Shown: positions 45,817 to 56,474, counted from the stretch's first letter. The stretch: 64,000 bases of DNA from Nitrosomonas sp. (GCA_019745325.1 JAIETK010000001.1:248001-312000); one strand, 5' to 3'. Notes: generated by a model from the letters alone, not told the origin. Numbers and translations are program-made.

Positions 45817-46323
45817 TTACTGAATTACAAAAGAAGTGAACAATACTTCACGGACATCTTCCTGGAGGTCTTCAGAGTCGAGCGATTGCCGGATTTCATC
45901 AGCAATTTGCTGGCTTAACTGCTGTTTTCCGTCAATGCCTGAGATTTCCACGGCTTTCTTGCTGGACAATAGCATCAGGATGCGGTTGCGGATGGACGGC
46001 ATCTGTTTGGCTATTTCCTGTACAACTTCCGTTTCTCTCGCTTTCACCGTCAAACCGACTTGCAGATACTGACCGCTCTCTTCCGGCTGGAGATTGACCG
46101 TAAATACCTCTAGGTCAACGAATGTGGTGGGTCTCAGTTTTGCTTTTGCTTTTGGTTTTTCTTCCTCGGCTTCTTCATCACCGTCCTGCTGCATGAAGTA
46201 CCAGGTGCCTCCGGCACCTGCACCGATTGCGATCATCGCAATCAGGATGCCTATTATTAATCCTTTTTTGCTTTTGCCGCCTTCGGCGGCTGGTGCTGCT
46301 GTTGCGGTATTTGATTTCGACAT
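45817..46323 (-). CDS. fliL: Flagellar basal-body protein FliL
   Basis: A 168-residue inner-membrane protein with one N-terminal helix (about 22-42) and a periplasmic domain (VFTVNLQPEESGQYLQVGLTV). FliL surrounds stator units and supports torque. The ATG at 46323 has GGAG nine bases before it; the open frame to 46386 is not needed. It starts the second minus-strand flagellar unit, after a terminator. The spacer 46324-46492 should hold its promoter; I see no confident sigma-54 or sigma-28 box there. Confidence 0.92.
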   Translation of the reverse strand: MSKSNTATAAPAAEGGKSKKGLIIGILIAMIAIGAGAGGTWYFMQQDGDEEAEEEKPKAKAKLRPTTFVDLEVFTVNLQPEESGQYLQVGLTVKARETEVVQEIAKQMPSIRNRILMLLSSKKAVEISGIDGKQQLSQQIADEIRQSLDSEDLQEDVREVLFTSFVIQ

Positions 46324-46492
46324 TTGTATCACTCCAAATTTGACGAAATCAATTATCTTTGACTGCGGTATCGAACGATGCCGCAAATAACAACGAAATA
46401 ATATCGCTATTTTCAGTTACCCGGATTGACGTGAATCGCGGCTTGAAATCATGAAACTATCTTCCTCGGATAGCATTAAGGCGGGAAAACAA

Positions 46493-46538
46493 TTAAGAAA
46501 AAAATTTTAGTGCGCCATCTGGGATTGATAGCGCGCTG
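46493..46538 (-). terminator. Rho-independent terminator after fliK
   Basis: On the minus strand, AGCGCGCTATC pairs with GATGGCGCACT (46509-46537, one mismatch, one G-U), followed by AAAATTTTTTT. It lies 38 bases after the fliK stop and separates fliFGHIJK from fliLMNOPQR. Confidence 0.8.
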
Positions 46539-46575
46539 AAAAGGCATCGGCGATTAAGTTTGAATCCATCGACGA

Positions 46576-47736
46576 TCATGCATAGGTGTTCACAATACCG
46601 TGATGCCTGGCAGGCGCCGCTATTGCTTCGATTTGATTGACCGGTTTTGATTGCGTTGAGTCCGTCACATGCGAATTGCCCTTATCGGAGTGATCGGCAT
46701 GCTGCTGTCTGTTTTCCTGTTGGAACGAATCAGCGCCGATCATTACATTGCCTAATTGAATGCCATTTTCCGCCATCATTTCGCGTAATTTCGGCAAGGC
46801 TTGTTCGATGGCTTCCCGCACCGCTGAATGGGGTGACAAGAACTGCGCGGTTGCTTGGTCTTGGGTAATGGTCAGCATCACATCGACGGGTCCTAAATGC
46901 GCCGGATTCAGATGGATTTCAGCGACTTGCTGTTGCTGTGAAGTCAACCATACGACTTTCTGTGCAAATTCACCGCCCCACTTGGCTTGGCCAACAGGCT
47001 GATGTACGTGAACTTCGCTCGTAGAGGCAGTGGATGAACTCGCGGCTAATGCATTACTCAGTCCCTGCGATTGTGAAGCATTCGATTCTTCGAAAATTGA
47101 CGGAAGCGATTCGTTGGTATCGATTGCGATGGCTTCGCTCAATTCAGATGATAGCGGTAATAGTCTGCCGTTGGTGGCAGAATTTGCCGTTTCCATCATT
47201 TGCCAGAATTGGTTAGCCTGGGAATTCAGGTTGCCTGCAGCTTGAGTTTGCTGTAACAATTGATTAACAGCAGGGAATGCTGGATTAATCCCGGCTTCTA
47301 TATTTTGGGAAGACAATGGACTCAATTGGGTTGGAAGCTTGGTTCCCAATAGATCCGCTAGAGGCGATTTTAGTGCTGGTTCCGGCAGTGTACTCAATTG
47401 ATTGATCGGTTGGTTGGGCTTGAACCCCAGTGTTGGGTCGTTTATCAGATTTTGGATAAAACTGCCGGGGTTATCAGGCGCCGCAGTCTTGGTTGTTTCA
47501 GCGTTGACATTCTCAGCTGGCCTAGTTTCAGTCTCTTTGGGTTGTTCTTCGGTTTTGGTATTGTTGCCGGTAGTGGATGTCTGGCGCGAATCGGCTTTTT
47601 GTGAAACTTCACGTTCCAAGATGCTACTGAATTCTTCCGAAACAGGATCGGTCATGCCGAGTAAGCCAGAATCCGACGTGGCGGCGGAATTTTCTGTTGG
47701 CGTTTTTATTGAAGGTGCAACAGACAGGTTTAGCAT
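46576..47736 (-). CDS. fliK: Flagellar hook-length control protein FliK
   Basis: A 386-residue protein with a long, low-conservation Ser/Thr/Gln-rich N-terminal region and a conserved C-terminal FliK domain (about 270-365: VWLTSQQQQVAEIHLNPAHLGP, LREMMAENGIQL). FliK acts as a molecular ruler and switches export from hook to filament proteins. The ATG at 47736 is preferred over 47799. Confidence 0.9.
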   Translation of the reverse strand: MLNLSVAPSIKTPTENSAATSDSGLLGMTDPVSEEFSSILEREVSQKADSRQTSTTGNNTKTEEQPKETETRPAENVNAETTKTAAPDNPGSFIQNLINDPTLGFKPNQPINQLSTLPEPALKSPLADLLGTKLPTQLSPLSSQNIEAGINPAFPAVNQLLQQTQAAGNLNSQANQFWQMMETANSATNGRLLPLSSELSEAIAIDTNESLPSIFEESNASQSQGLSNALAASSSTASTSEVHVHQPVGQAKWGGEFAQKVVWLTSQQQQVAEIHLNPAHLGPVDVMLTITQDQATAQFLSPHSAVREAIEQALPKLREMMAENGIQLGNVMIGADSFQQENRQQHADHSDKGNSHVTDSTQSKPVNQIEAIAAPARHHGIVNTYA

Positions 47737-47814
47737 AAGTTTATTCTCGCTGATTGGGTTAATTTCAGATGAGGTTATGCAATATCCATACCAGTTCAAC
47801 CGATGCCGGTTAAA

Positions 47815-48276
47815 TTATGAGTCAGTCTTGGGAGGATAGGGAGCGTGTCGTGTCGTGTTTGCAGCAAATTCGTCTTGCAGTTTTTGTTCAATTTTGAGTT
47901 GCCGCTGTATTTCGGTGAATTGCTGCCGGTGGACGAGTGTGTCGTAGCATTTTAGTTTGCGTTGATTAGAGAGAAATTCATTGTTTCCAGCAGTTTTTTT
48001 ATTTTGCACATACAGTACGGCCTGCCGTTGCTCGGCAATCGCGGCGTCTAATTTACTCATAAAAGCCATGTAATTGCGCCATTGGATATGATCAATTCCC
48101 TGTTCGCTAGAGTTTTCAAAGCGTGATTGATAGCTGTCGCGATATTGCAAAAGCAGTTGTAATTTTTTTTCCGCTTCCTGTTGCTGGAAATTGAGTTTGC
48201 CGAGCTGTTTGGCTGCGGCGTCGGTTTGCTGTTTGGCTAAATCCTGCAGAATTTTTAGAGAAGACGGTTTGGACAT
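47815..48276 (-). CDS. fliJ: Flagellar export chaperone FliJ
   Basis: A 153-residue all-helical coiled-coil protein starting MSKPSSLKILQDLAKQQTDA. FliJ forms the stalk of the export ATPase ring with FliI and cycles chaperones. Position directly after fliI and the coiled-coil character support the call; sequence conservation in the family is low. Confidence 0.88.
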   Translation of the reverse strand: MSKPSSLKILQDLAKQQTDAAAKQLGKLNFQQQEAEKKLQLLLQYRDSYQSRFENSSEQGIDHIQWRNYMAFMSKLDAAIAEQRQAVLYVQNKKTAGNNEFLSNQRKLKCYDTLVHRQQFTEIQRQLKIEQKLQDEFAANTTRHAPYPPKTDS

Positions 48277-48293
48277 CTTGTTTAAGCTTCAGA

Positions 48294-49700
48294 TTACCGG
48301 ACGGCATCTGGATCGAATAGCTTCGATAGCTTTGCAATGCTGATATCAAAAGCTTCTTGTTGCGTCATCGTTTGTTGCAAAAATCTTTCAAATGCCGGGT
48401 AAAGTTTGATTGCCCGGTCTAATTCTGGATCAGAGCCGGCGACGTAGGCACCGACGCTGATCAAATCGTGGCTGCGTTGATACTTTGAATACAGCGACTT
48501 AAATTGACGAGCCATTTCCACTTGCCGTTGGGGAACGATGCTGGTCATGATTCGGCTGATTGAAGCTTCAATGTCGATGGCGGGATAATGACCTGCTTCC
48601 GCAAGCCTGCGGGATAGCACGACATGACCGTCCAGAATGGCGCGCGCGCTATCGGCGATCGGATCGTTCTGATCGTCGCCTTCGGTCAATACGGTATAAA
48701 AAGCAGTGATAGAGCCGTCTTTTAGATTACCATTGCCGGCGCGTTCAACCAGTTGCGGCAGTTTGGCAAAAACCGATGGCGGATAACCTTTGGTCGCGGG
48801 TGGTTCGCCGATAGCCAGAGAGATTTCCCGTTGCGCCATCGCGTAGCGGGTCAAAGAATCCATGATCAACAGAACATGTTTCCCGGAATCGCGGAAGTAC
48901 TCGGCAATCGCTGTCGCATAGGCAGCGCCTTGCAAGCGCAACAGCGGCGAGGTATCAGCGGGCGCAGCGACGACAACGGAGCGGGCAAGTCCCTCCTCGC
49001 CCAGAATATTTTCAATAAACTCTTTAACTTCGCGTCCGCGTTCGCCGATCAGTCCCACCACAATGACATCGGCAGAGGTATAGCGCGCCATCATGCCGAG
49101 CAGCACGCTTTTGCCAACGCCGCTACCGGCAAACAATCCCATGCGCTGGCCTCGTCCCACGGTTAAGAGCGTGTTGATGGCGCGCACGCCGACATCGAGC
49201 GGTTCGCTGACGGGAATTCGTTCCAGGGGATTATAAGGACGGCTATATAAAGGTACGCTATGTTGCGCATGCGTGGGTCCGAGGCGATCCAGCGGTTCGC
49301 CTAGGCCATTCAATACCCGGCCCAGCAGCTCAGGTCCAACGGTGATATGTTTGGCCCGGTCGGCGGCACGTCTTCGCGGGTGTCTCAAATTCCCAAGCTG
49401 TGGCGGTTCCGCAGCAATTTCAGCAGGCACCACTTTGGCGCCCGGCGATAATCCGTAGACATCACTGGATGGCATCAAGAATATCCGCTCACCCGCGAAT
49501 CCGACCACTTCGGCCGATACCTGATGACCGTTTGAGAGAAAAATGGTGCAGCTGCTGCCAACCGCTAACCGGAGTCCGACGGCTTCCATAACCAATCCGG
49601 CAACTCGCGTGATTGTTCCGCTTAATAAATAAGGATTGGCGGGGGCAACAAGCTGGGTGCAGTTTCGCAGAAAACCGCCCCATTGTTCATGGCGCGCCAT
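48294..49700 (-). CDS. fliI: Flagellum-specific ATPase FliI
   Basis: A 468-residue hexameric ATPase of the F1-beta type energising flagellar export. Walker A is [11 protein letters not shown], Walker [17 protein letters not shown], with [11 protein letters not shown] typical. The ATG at 49700 begins one base after the fliH stop with GGAA upstream. An ATG at 49715 would overlap fliH by 14 bases, and the frame stays open to 49886. Confidence 0.94.
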   Translation of the reverse strand: MARHEQWGGFLRNCTQLVAPANPYLLSGTITRVAGLVMEAVGLRLAVGSSCTIFLSNGHQVSAEVVGFAGERIFLMPSSDVYGLSPGAKVVPAEIAAEPPQLGNLRHPRRRAADRAKHITVGPELLGRVLNGLGEPLDRLGPTHAQHSVPLYSRPYNPLERIPVSEPLDVGVRAINTLLTVGRGQRMGLFAGSGVGKSVLLGMMARYTSADVIVVGLIGERGREVKEFIENILGEEGLARSVVVAAPADTSPLLRLQGAAYATAIAEYFRDSGKHVLLIMDSLTRYAMAQREISLAIGEPPATKGYPPSVFAKLPQLVERAGNGNLKDGSITAFYTVLTEGDDQNDPIADSARAILDGHVVLSRRLAEAGHYPAIDIEASISRIMTSIVPQRQVEMARQFKSLYSKYQRSHDLISVGAYVAGSDPELDRAIKLYPAFERFLQQTMTQQEAFDISIAKLSKLFDPDAVR

Positions 49701-49701
49701 A

Positions 49702-50412
49702 TTATTCTGTTCCATCGAACCAGCCGCTGTTTTGTCCGATCGCTGCGAGTGCTCTATGCCAGCGTGTTTCGAGACTTGCGTTGATTTCACTGCCGCCGGC
49801 TTCGATGCGGCATCCGCCTCTGGCGATTTGCGGATCTTCGCGAATTTGCCAGTTATCCAGTTCGATTTGATTACCGAGATGCGCATTTACCAGGATTGCA
49901 TCGTCCGGGTGTAGAAAAAGACGTGGATGATTCATGACGTTAGGCAAGTTGCGGATGGCTTCTTGCACGATCGGAATGATCAGCTTGGGGTTTACTTCCA
50001 ATGCTTGCGCGACGACTTTTTTGGCCAGCGCGATGGCCAAATCCAATAAGTCATTGGCGACTTGCTGATCCAGCTCATGAAGATCATGATCCAGTTTAGA
50101 TAACAGCGACTGGAGCCGCACAACCTCGGCTCTAACTTCGTTTTCCGCGGTTTCCCTACCGGTTTTATAACCTGCTGCATTACCCTCCTGGAAGCCGGCT
50201 TCATAGCCTTCAGCTTTGGCGCGCTGGAAAATTGCTGCTATTTCTTCTTCAGTGGGAGGTACAACCTTGTTTGGTTCTGGTTCTTCTTCTATAGGATTTC
50301 CGGCTTCGAGATCTTGATCTTTTTCCAGGCACTCAGGTGTTTCCAGGGAATCCATTTCCCAGCGCTGATAGCCATTTTGCTTCTCTTTCGGGATAAAATC
50401 GCTTGTAATCAT
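49702..50412 (-). CDS. fliH: Flagellar export regulator FliH
   Basis: A 236-residue protein with an acidic N-terminal third, a Gly-repeat region with the A/GxxxG series ([21 protein letters not shown]) and a C-terminal FliH/HrpE domain. FliH dimers bind FliI and anchor it to the C ring through FliN. It lies 66 bases after fliG. Confidence 0.92.
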   Translation of the reverse strand: MITSDFIPKEKQNGYQRWEMDSLETPECLEKDQDLEAGNPIEEEPEPNKVVPPTEEEIAAIFQRAKAEGYEAGFQEGNAAGYKTGRETAENEVRAEVVRLQSLLSKLDHDLHELDQQVANDLLDLAIALAKKVVAQALEVNPKLIIPIVQEAIRNLPNVMNHPRLFLHPDDAILVNAHLGNQIELDNWQIREDPQIARGGCRIEAGGSEINASLETRWHRALAAIGQNSGWFDGTE

Positions 50413-50478
50413 ATTGCTAAGCCTTCAAATTTGCGCCGGATAGGATAGATGTTTTAAATTTTGGAACCGGTCCGTTCC

Positions 50479-51474
50479 TTAAATGAAACCGTCATCGCCT
50501 TTTCCGCCCAACACAATTTGTCCATCGTCAGCCAGCTGGCGGACCACCTTAAGAATTTCTTTTTGCTCAGCTTCAACTTCAGAGACACGAACCGGTCCTT
50601 TGCTCTCAAGGTCTTCACGGAGAGCCTCAGCGGCACGTTGCGACATATTCTTAAAGATTTTCTGGCGCAATTCTTCTTGTGCGCCTTTCAACGCGATAAT
50701 CAAGGATTCCGATTGAACTTCCCTGAGCAGCAACTGGATACCGTGGTCGTCAATTTCGATCAGATTGTCGAATACGAACATTTCATCCATTATTTTCTGC
50801 GCCAGTTCTTCATCGTACTGTTTGATATTCTCGATTACGCTGGCTTCTTGAGCGGATGGCGCGAAGTTAAGAATCTCGGCTGCTGCGCGCACGCCGCCCA
50901 TCGCCGATTTGCGGATATTGGCACTGCCCGACAGCAATTTTGTTAACACCTCATTAAGTTCACGCAATGCATCGGGCTGAATACTGTCCAGCGTAGCAAT
51001 GCGCAATAAAACATCATTACGCAAGCGTTCGGTGAAAAGGCTTAATATCTCGCTGGCCTGATCCCGTTCCAAATGCACAAGAATGGTCGCGATGATTTGA
51101 GGATGTTCGTTTTTGATCAATTCAGCCACCGATGGCGCATCCATCCATTTTAACCCTTCAATACCGCTGGTATCGCCGCCTTGCAAAATACGATCGATCA
51201 AATTGGCGGCTTTTTCATCCCCTAGGGCACTGGTTAGCACCTTGCGGATATAATCGGCGGAATCCTGCCCGAGCGTCGTTCTTCCTTCTGCCTCGCTGCA
51301 AAATTCCGTGACGATGGTTTCAATCTCGGTGCGCGTAACATTTTGCAATTTTGACATCGTTTCGCCCAGCCGCTGGACTTCCTTGGGGCCGAGCAGCTTG
51401 ATGACAGATGCCGCTTCTTGCTCTCCCAGGGTCATCAGTAAGATTGCGCTTTTTTTAATTCCTTCGTCATCCAT
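50479..51474 (-). CDS. fliG: Flagellar motor switch protein FliG
   Basis: A 331-residue switch protein with N, middle (EHPQIIATILVHLERDQAS) and C domains. The C domain helix interacting with the stator carries the usual charged residues (FVFDNLIEIDDHGIQLLLREV). The ATG at 51474 overlaps the fliF stop by eight bases (ATGGATGA). FliG transmits torque from the stators to the MS ring. Confidence 0.95.
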   Translation of the reverse strand: MDDEGIKKSAILLMTLGEQEAASVIKLLGPKEVQRLGETMSKLQNVTRTEIETIVTEFCSEAEGRTTLGQDSADYIRKVLTSALGDEKAANLIDRILQGGDTSGIEGLKWMDAPSVAELIKNEHPQIIATILVHLERDQASEILSLFTERLRNDVLLRIATLDSIQPDALRELNEVLTKLLSGSANIRKSAMGGVRAAAEILNFAPSAQEASVIENIKQYDEELAQKIMDEMFVFDNLIEIDDHGIQLLLREVQSESLIIALKGAQEELRQKIFKNMSQRAAEALREDLESKGPVRVSEVEAEQKEILKVVRQLADDGQIVLGGKGDDGFI

Positions 51475-53191
51475 TCTTAGCCATCCAATCCTTGACAACA
51501 TTCGCTACGATAGCGGGTTCGTCCAGAGCCAGCTGTTTTGCCCGTTTTAGATTTTCTTCGAATATTGATCGCTGCAATGCTTGCTGCATAGACACTCCAT
51601 CTATTTGTCCGGGTAATCCCTCCAGGGGTGTTCCATCGGCTGCTACAGCCGCAGTTTGATCCGTTAATTCGGGGGCTGGCGGCGGTGGGGGCGCTAGGCT
51701 TTTCAAAAATGGTTTGAAAATTTTCAGCAAGAAAAATAACACCACTGCTGCGATTAACAATTGCTTTCCAATGTCCTTCGCGAACATAACGACATCCGGA
51801 TCTTTCCAGAGCGGAACTTCCAAAACGGGCGTGGAATCCCCGGTAAATATGCTGTTCGTAACCGTCAATGAATCTCCCCGTTTTTCGTTATAACCCATGG
51901 CTTCCCGGACAAGGTTATTGATTTCCTTGATCTCGTCCGCGCTTAGCGGCTCGTAAGTTACTTCTCCGTTTTCATCGGTTTTTTTCCGGTAATTGACTAC
52001 GACAGCCGCTGAAAGCCGCTTGATGTTGCCGCTGGATTGCTGGGTGTGCTGCACGGTTTTATCGACTTCATAATTAGTGGTCGATTCTTTTTTCTTGTCC
52101 GTAGGAATCGGAGGCGTTTCCTTATTGGCATCTTCTTCGCCATCAGCATTCTCTCCCCCGGCTTTTTTTCCGCCTGCTTCAATTGGCGCGATCGCCGGTT
52201 CAGGCGGACGGTTCGACAACGCGCCCGGGATTCCGCCGTCAAACTTGGAACCAATCGAGGTTGATTCATGCGTTTGCTGGCTTCGAATCGAGGCGCCTTC
52301 AGATTCAGAGTTGTTGGGGCGGTAAATCTCCTCGGCCCGGTCAATTCGCGAAAAATCGACATCGGCAGTCACTTGAGCGCGGACATTGGGTGCGCCCGTA
52401 ATAGGCGTCAAGATGGCTTCGATCCGGCGGATATAGCTTTCTTCAATTTCCTGGATATATTCCAACTGTTTTGCATCAAACCGGGAGTCTTGTTTTTTGT
52501 CGTTTTGAGTGCTCAATAGATTACCGTTCTGATCCACCACCGTTACATTTTTTACGGGCAAATTGGGGACGCTGCTTGACATCAAATGCACAATGGCGCT
52601 GACTTGTTCGACGCTCAGCACTCTGCCTGGGTGCAGGTTGAGTAAAACGGAAACACTGGGTTGCTGCCGTTCCCGGGAGAATACTGAAGGCTTGGAAATG
52701 GCTAAGTGCACACGCGCACTTTGTACTGCTGACAGCGATTGCACCGAGCGCGCTAACTCGCCTTCCAGTGCCCGTTGGTAGTTTACTTGCTCGAGGAATT
52801 GACTCGAACCGAACTTCTGATTTTCCATGATTTCGAAACCGGCGAGACCGCCCTTGGGCAATCCCTGGCCCGCCAGTTTCAACCGCACTTCATGAACTTG
52901 TTTGTCGGGAACCAGGATGGCGCCGCCGTTCTCGGATATCTTATACGGCACGTTCATTTGTTGGAGCGCGCTGATAACCGCTGCGCCGTCTTGATCTTGT
53001 ATGTTCGAGTAAAGTACACGATATTCAGGTGTTTGACTCCACATCAACGCGCCTGCGAGTAATGCGATAGCCGCTCCAGCCGCTAGGATGACCCCGATTT
53101 TTTTCTGATTCGACAACTGATTAAAATGCTCCAGCCTGAATGCTGAAGCAGGTGTTGCCGTATTGGGGGTTTCACTGGGTACTGTCGCCAC
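51467..53191 (-). CDS. fliF: Flagellar MS-ring protein FliF
   Basis: A 574-residue protein with two membrane helices (about 33-50 and 475-495) flanking ring-building motifs (GAAVISALQQMNVPYKI, VHLMSSSVPNLPVKNVTVVDQNGNLLS). The C-terminal cytoplasmic tail binds FliG. It is the first gene of the minus-strand fliFGHIJK unit. Confidence 0.95.
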   Translation of the reverse strand: MATVPSETPNTATPASAFRLEHFNQLSNQKKIGVILAAGAAIALLAGALMWSQTPEYRVLYSNIQDQDGAAVISALQQMNVPYKISENGGAILVPDKQVHEVRLKLAGQGLPKGGLAGFEIMENQKFGSSQFLEQVNYQRALEGELARSVQSLSAVQSARVHLAISKPSVFSRERQQPSVSVLLNLHPGRVLSVEQVSAIVHLMSSSVPNLPVKNVTVVDQNGNLLSTQNDKKQDSRFDAKQLEYIQEIEESYIRRIEAILTPITGAPNVRAQVTADVDFSRIDRAEEIYRPNNSESEGASIRSQQTHESTSIGSKFDGGIPGALSNRPPEPAIAPIEAGGKKAGGENADGEEDANKETPPIPTDKKKESTTNYEVDKTVQHTQQSSGNIKRLSAAVVVNYRKKTDENGEVTYEPLSADEIKEINNLVREAMGYNEKRGDSLTVTNSIFTGDSTPVLEVPLWKDPDVVMFAKDIGKQLLIAAVVLFFLLKIFKPFLKSLAPPPPPAPELTDQTAAVAADGTPLEGLPGQIDGVSMQQALQRSIFEENLKRAKQLALDEPAIVANVVKDWMAKNG

Positions 53192-53510
53192 GCGCTGCTC
53201 TCCTGCTTAAATGCTCAATTACTATTCAAAATTTAATTATTAAATCCGGATCGTTGGAAAATCATGTCACATCTATCGGACCAATACGTCATACCGCTAC
53301 TGGAAACCTCAATCTCGCTATTTCACTGCCGTAAAAAAATTGGCTATCAGCCATTCAGCCTTAATAGACTTTTTAGAATTGATGATTATCAGCAAATTTG
53401 TAAGTTCTGATTGTTTGAAAAGAATAGGTTTGTCCGCCTTATTCGTATCAATACCGGAATAGTCTCCAATGCTAAGCTACAGGTAATTTCTATCCACAGA
53501 ATTAAATTTC
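53192..53510. promoter_or_regulatory. Divergent flagellar promoter region (fliF / fleS type kinase)
   Basis: A gene-free 319-base AT-rich spacer between divergent genes. TGGCTATCAGCCA (53340-53352) is an inverted repeat that could bind a regulator. I looked for sigma-54 (TGGCA-N-TTGC) and sigma-28 boxes on both strands and found no convincing match. Confidence 0.45.
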
Positions 53511-54701
53511 GTGCAGACAAATAAGGTTATTAAAATCAAAAATATATCTGATGATCAAGTGCAGCTGCAACGCGCATTTGCTGCTTTTAATGAGGTATCC
53601 GAGCAGTTATCGAGCGTTTACCAGGAATTACAAGGCAAAGTAGCGCATCTGACCCGGGAATTGGCACTTGCCAATGGAGAGTTGCATAAGCAACTGGTTG
53701 CTAAGGAAAATCTGTCGCAGCGATTGGGCTTGTTGTTGAATGCTTTGCCAGGAGGGGTGGTCGCATTGAATGCGCAAGATTGCATTGAACAAGTGAATCC
53801 GGCAGCTACAAGTCTGCTGGGAGAGCCTCTGCTTGGTTTAGGATGGAATCAGGTTGTTCAAGAACGCTTAACCGCTACAATGCTTGTCAGTGAATGGCAT
53901 ATTAAATCGGTAAAAACATCCGAACTTCGCCGGATTCGTGTAGAAAGCAGCGCAACGGATTCGCTCGGCAGAAGAATCCTGCTCATCAATGACATTACGG
54001 ATGCTTATGCATTGCAGGAGCAGTTCAGACGAAATCAGCGGTTGACTTCCATGGGGGAAATGGCGGCGAATCTTGCGCATCAGCTGCGCACGCCGCTATC
54101 AACCGCACTCATTTATGCAAACCATCTCGGTAGCGATGCGCTGACTTCCAGTGAACGGCAAAAATTTGCTGCAAAAACAATCGAACGCTTACTGCATTTG
54201 GAGCATTTAACTAAAGATATGCTCCGTTTTGTGAAAGGTGAAACAAATCAGCTTGAAACCGTCGAGATAACCAGTCTGATAACGGAACTGCAACAAGTGA
54301 TCGAGCCGCAGGTGAAGCAAAAGAAGCTGCAGTTGAATATTTACGACCATTGCGGATCTGAAAAGATTATGACAGACCGGCCGGCACTATTCGGAGCGCT
54401 GATGAACCTTCTCGAGAACGCCGTTCAGGCAACGCCAATCGGCGGCGTAATCGCTTTCACTGCCCGCCTGGAAGAGGCGCGTATCACCTTAAGTGTGCAT
54501 GATAATGGGCCTGGCATTGATTCGTCCTTGCAGGAAAGGTTGTTCGAGCCTTTTTTTACTACCCGACCGGAGGGTACCGGGCTTGGCTTGGCAATTGCCA
54601 GAAGTGTGATTCAGTCAATGGGCGGCAGCATCCATATTCATTCCACGCCGGACACGGGAACTGAATTTATTGTGCATCTGCCCAGAAGCAAAGGAGATTA
54701 A
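53511..54701 (+). CDS. fleS: Flagellar sensor histidine kinase (FleS/FlrB type)
   Basis: A 396-residue cytoplasmic kinase: N-terminal coiled coil (about 20-70), PAS domain (about 70-170), HisKA with H190 in MGEMAANLAHQLRTPLST, and HATPase_c (NLLENAVQATP, DNGPGID, GTGLGLAI). There are no membrane segments. It pairs with the downstream NtrC-type regulator, three bases away, and probably phosphorylates it. A GTG start at 53511 is the only upstream option. Confidence 0.87.
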   Translation: MQTNKVIKIKNISDDQVQLQRAFAAFNEVSEQLSSVYQELQGKVAHLTRELALANGELHKQLVAKENLSQRLGLLLNALPGGVVALNAQDCIEQVNPAATSLLGEPLLGLGWNQVVQERLTATMLVSEWHIKSVKTSELRRIRVESSATDSLGRRILLINDITDAYALQEQFRRNQRLTSMGEMAANLAHQLRTPLSTALIYANHLGSDALTSSERQKFAAKTIERLLHLEHLTKDMLRFVKGETNQLETVEITSLITELQQVIEPQVKQKKLQLNIYDHCGSEKIMTDRPALFGALMNLLENAVQATPIGGVIAFTARLEEARITLSVHDNGPGIDSSLQERLFEPFFTTRPEGTGLGLAIARSVIQSMGGSIHIHSTPDTGTEFIVHLPRSKGD

Positions 54702-54704
54702 TGT

Positions 54705-56033
54705 ATGAAAACGCTACCTATTCTGGTGGTAGAAGATGATCAAGATTTGCAGGAGGCAATTTGCGCCACCCTGAAACTATCCGGTTATCAGACTCGGGCC
54801 GCGTCTAATGGTACTGACGCAATGAAAATACTTCATGAACATCAAATGGGAATGGTTGTCAGCGATGTGCAAATGAAGCCGATCGACGGGTTTGCGCTAT
54901 TACAAGAAATTAAAGCGTTTGAGCCGGAGTTGCCGGTTTTGTTGATGACCGCTTATGGTGACGTTAAACGCGCAGTGACTGCTATGCAAACCGGCGCTTG
55001 CGATTATTTGCTGAAACCGTTTGATCCGGCGATCCTATTGGCGCATGTCAAACGCTATGCGCTACCGGAAATTGAACAAGATGATAAAGTTGTTGCCAAA
55101 GATCCGCGGACGCGGTCGTTGTTAGCGCTTGCCAGGCGCGTTGCCCAATCGCCCGCGACAGTATTGCTGACAGGTGAGAGCGGTTGCGGCAAGGAAGTGA
55201 TAGCCCGGTTCATTCACATGCACTCGCCACGCTCTTCCAAGCCGTTTGTCGCTATCAATTGCGCGGCTATACCGGAGAATTTGCTCGAGGCGACGTTATT
55301 CGGGTACGAGAAAGGCGCATTTACCGGGGCATCACAGGCGCAACCGGGGAAATTCGAACAAGCGGAGGGAGGGACGTTATTGCTCGATGAAATTTCGGAG
55401 ATGCCGCTGGAATTACAAGCAAAATTGCTGAGAGTCCTGCAAGAAAGAGAAGTTGAGCGAGTCGGCGGACACAAAACGATTAAGCTGGATATCCGGGTGC
55501 TGGCAACTTCAAACCGCGATATGCTGGCGATGGTCAAAAGCGGCCGATTCCGCGAAGATCTCTATTACCGTCTCAACGTGTTTCCGATCGAGATTCCGCC
55601 GTTGCGCGAAAGACCTCTGGACATCGAATCCTTGGCACTTCGTGCATTAGCTGTGCCTTCTTCCGTGACAGAAAAATCGTCATACCGGTTGACTCAGGCG
55701 GCCATTGATAAACTGACGCGCTATGCATGGCCCGGTAATGTCCGGGAATTGGAAAATGTCATGCAGCGCGCCATGATTCTGGCAATGGATAACATCATTG
55801 ATGCCGAACATATTCATTTACCGGTGGCGGAAACTGAGGTTGCCGAGATAACTGAAGTAAAAAATCAAACGGCTGCGCCAGCGGCGATGGAAGATATTAA
55901 ATCGCTTGAACGCAAGCACATTCTGGAAACACTGGCAGCAGTTAATGGTTCCCGAAAACTAGCCGTTAAGAAGCTCGGTATTTCGGAAAGAACGTTGCGA
56001 TACAAATTACAACAGTATCGCATGACAAGTTGA
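54705..56033 (+). CDS. fleR: Sigma-54-dependent response regulator (FleR/FlrC type)
   Basis: A 442-residue NtrC-family activator: receiver domain with phosphorylated D54 and K104, AAA+ domain (GESGCGKE at 157-164, GAFTGA at 204-209, which contacts sigma-54), and a Fis-type helix-turn-helix at the C-terminus (NGSRKLAVKKLGISERTLRYKL). In Pseudomonas and Vibrio such proteins activate mid-class flagellar genes. Its place between fliF and fliE fits. No master regulator FleQ/FlrA gene lies in the window. Confidence 0.9.
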   Translation: MKTLPILVVEDDQDLQEAICATLKLSGYQTRAASNGTDAMKILHEHQMGMVVSDVQMKPIDGFALLQEIKAFEPELPVLLMTAYGDVKRAVTAMQTGACDYLLKPFDPAILLAHVKRYALPEIEQDDKVVAKDPRTRSLLALARRVAQSPATVLLTGESGCGKEVIARFIHMHSPRSSKPFVAINCAAIPENLLEATLFGYEKGAFTGASQAQPGKFEQAEGGTLLLDEISEMPLELQAKLLRVLQEREVERVGGHKTIKLDIRVLATSNRDMLAMVKSGRFREDLYYRLNVFPIEIPPLRERPLDIESLALRALAVPSSVTEKSSYRLTQAAIDKLTRYAWPGNVRELENVMQRAMILAMDNIIDAEHIHLPVAETEVAEITEVKNQTAAPAAMEDIKSLERKHILETLAAVNGSRKLAVKKLGISERTLRYKLQQYRMTS

Positions 56034-56130
56034 CTATCATTTTCCTATAGACAGATAAACGCGATTTGTTAGAATTTCCGACCGGGTTAGCAGCTTACCG
56101 GTACATTTAAGATGCGCGTAGGGATAAAAC

Positions 56131-56454
56131 ATGGATAAATCAGGAATTGACAATATATTGCAGCAATTGCAAGCGGCTTCGGAGCTGGCTTCGGGGGTTA
56201 AGAAACAACCGAAAAGCGATGAGGTTGCAAGCGTTGATTTTAGCGAGAAGCTAAAGACAGCGATTGATCAGGTCAATAAATCGCAACAGAATTCGGACAG
56301 AATGACTGAGCAGTTTGTCAGTGATCAAGCCAACGTTGACTTGCATGAAGTGATGATTTCCCTGCAAAAAGCCAATGTGTCGTTTCAATCCATGGTTCAA
56401 GTACGGAATAAATTAGTAACCGCCTACCAGGAAATCATGAATATGCAGGTCTGA
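56131..56454 (+). CDS. fliE: Flagellar hook-basal body protein FliE
   Basis: A 107-residue rod-adaptor protein that joins the MS ring to the rod. The C-terminal half (DLHEVMISLQKANVSFQSM, VRNKLVTAYQEIMNMQV) is typical. AGGGAT lies upstream of the ATG. It is on the plus strand following fleR; fliF is on the opposite strand. Confidence 0.94.
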   Translation: MDKSGIDNILQQLQAASELASGVKKQPKSDEVASVDFSEKLKTAIDQVNKSQQNSDRMTEQFVSDQANVDLHEVMISLQKANVSFQSMVQVRNKLVTAYQEIMNMQV

Positions 56455-56474
56455 TCCGTTGCGGTTTGTTGCGT

